Assembly (NCBI GenBank): GCA_013153575.1 | Contig: JAADEE010000118.1 | Span: 1-5,601, forward strand | Direction of reading: 5' to 3' | From: Chlorobiota bacterium | Lineage (GTDB): Bacteria > Bacteroidota > Bacteroidia > Bacteroidales > JAADGE01 | DNA length: 5,601 nt | Part shown: in pieces, positions 5,483-5,601 of the stretch | Position numbering within the stretch: position 1 is the stretch's first letter | Layout: each line of letters starts with the position of its first letter | The notes under the pieces: model-generated | What the model was told of the DNA's origin: nothing | The model's database searches: none | The model's input: only the letters and a program-made list of their open reading frames with translations | Position numbers and translations under genes: made by a program

Positions 5483-5601
5483 AGTATTATTATTGTCATA
5501 TGAATGAAAATTATCATATATAAATATGTTTGATAACAATTTCAATTTATAAATTTACAATATATTAAAGTACAGTTTATTAAATAAAACTAACCATATG
5601 T
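5483..5601. other. Region upstream of the pta operon, no gene seen
   Basis: This very AT-rich stretch holds no open frame of useful length on either strand. It contains a loose dyad, TTATCA (5511-5516) and TGATAA (5531-5536), with CATAT and ATATG between its arms. This could be an operator but is weak evidence in sequence of this composition. No tRNA, terminator or end of an upstream gene is visible. Confidence 0.5.

Overview
This is an AT-rich window (about one third G+C by eye) in which all six genes lie on the minus strand. The organism is most likely a Bacteroidota, probably a fermentative or anaerobic one. The evidence is the gene families, the AT-rich leaders without Shine-Dalgarno motifs, the signal peptide ending in Ala-Leu-Ser before Gln-Glu, and a TAnnTTTG-type -7 box upstream of the first gene. 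This assignment is inference; there is no rRNA in the window.

In transcription order (right to left) the window holds a short upstream region with a candidate promoter (5444-5601), then pta, phosphate acetyltransferase (4442-5443). Next come an atypical 3-hydroxyacyl-CoA dehydrogenase (3425-4411) and ackA, acetate kinase (2164-3363). These three are closely spaced (30 and 61 bases) and look like one operon. Pta and AckA convert acetyl-CoA to acetate and yield ATP. The dehydrogenase between them suggests a link to 3-hydroxyacyl-CoA turnover, such as beta-oxidation or butyrate-type fermentation. It retains the NAD fold and the His-Glu pair but carries Val where characterised relatives have an active-site Asn.

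Just after ackA lies a compact RNA-structure region (2107-2158): an intrinsic terminator that shares its upstream arm with a perfect 13-bp inverted repeat reaching almost to the next start codon. The next gene (1327-2100) encodes a probable exported protein of no family I can name. Its order of predicted strands, with a Gly-His-Asn-Gly motif followed by an Ala-Cys-Tyr-Ser motif, resembles a clan CD (caspase/gingipain-like) cysteine peptidase core. After it come a BtpA/SgcQ-family TIM-barrel protein (446-1255), a short tandem repeat with a 15-bp unit (413-457), and the 5' part of a YbgC/4HBT-type acyl-CoA thioesterase (1-388) that runs off the left edge.

The metabolic genes are ordinary housekeeping. 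The points most worth a second look are the caspase-like exported protein, the overlapping hairpins in front of it, and the substituted active site of the dehydrogenase. I see no RNA genes, insertion sequences, CRISPR arrays or phage genes.
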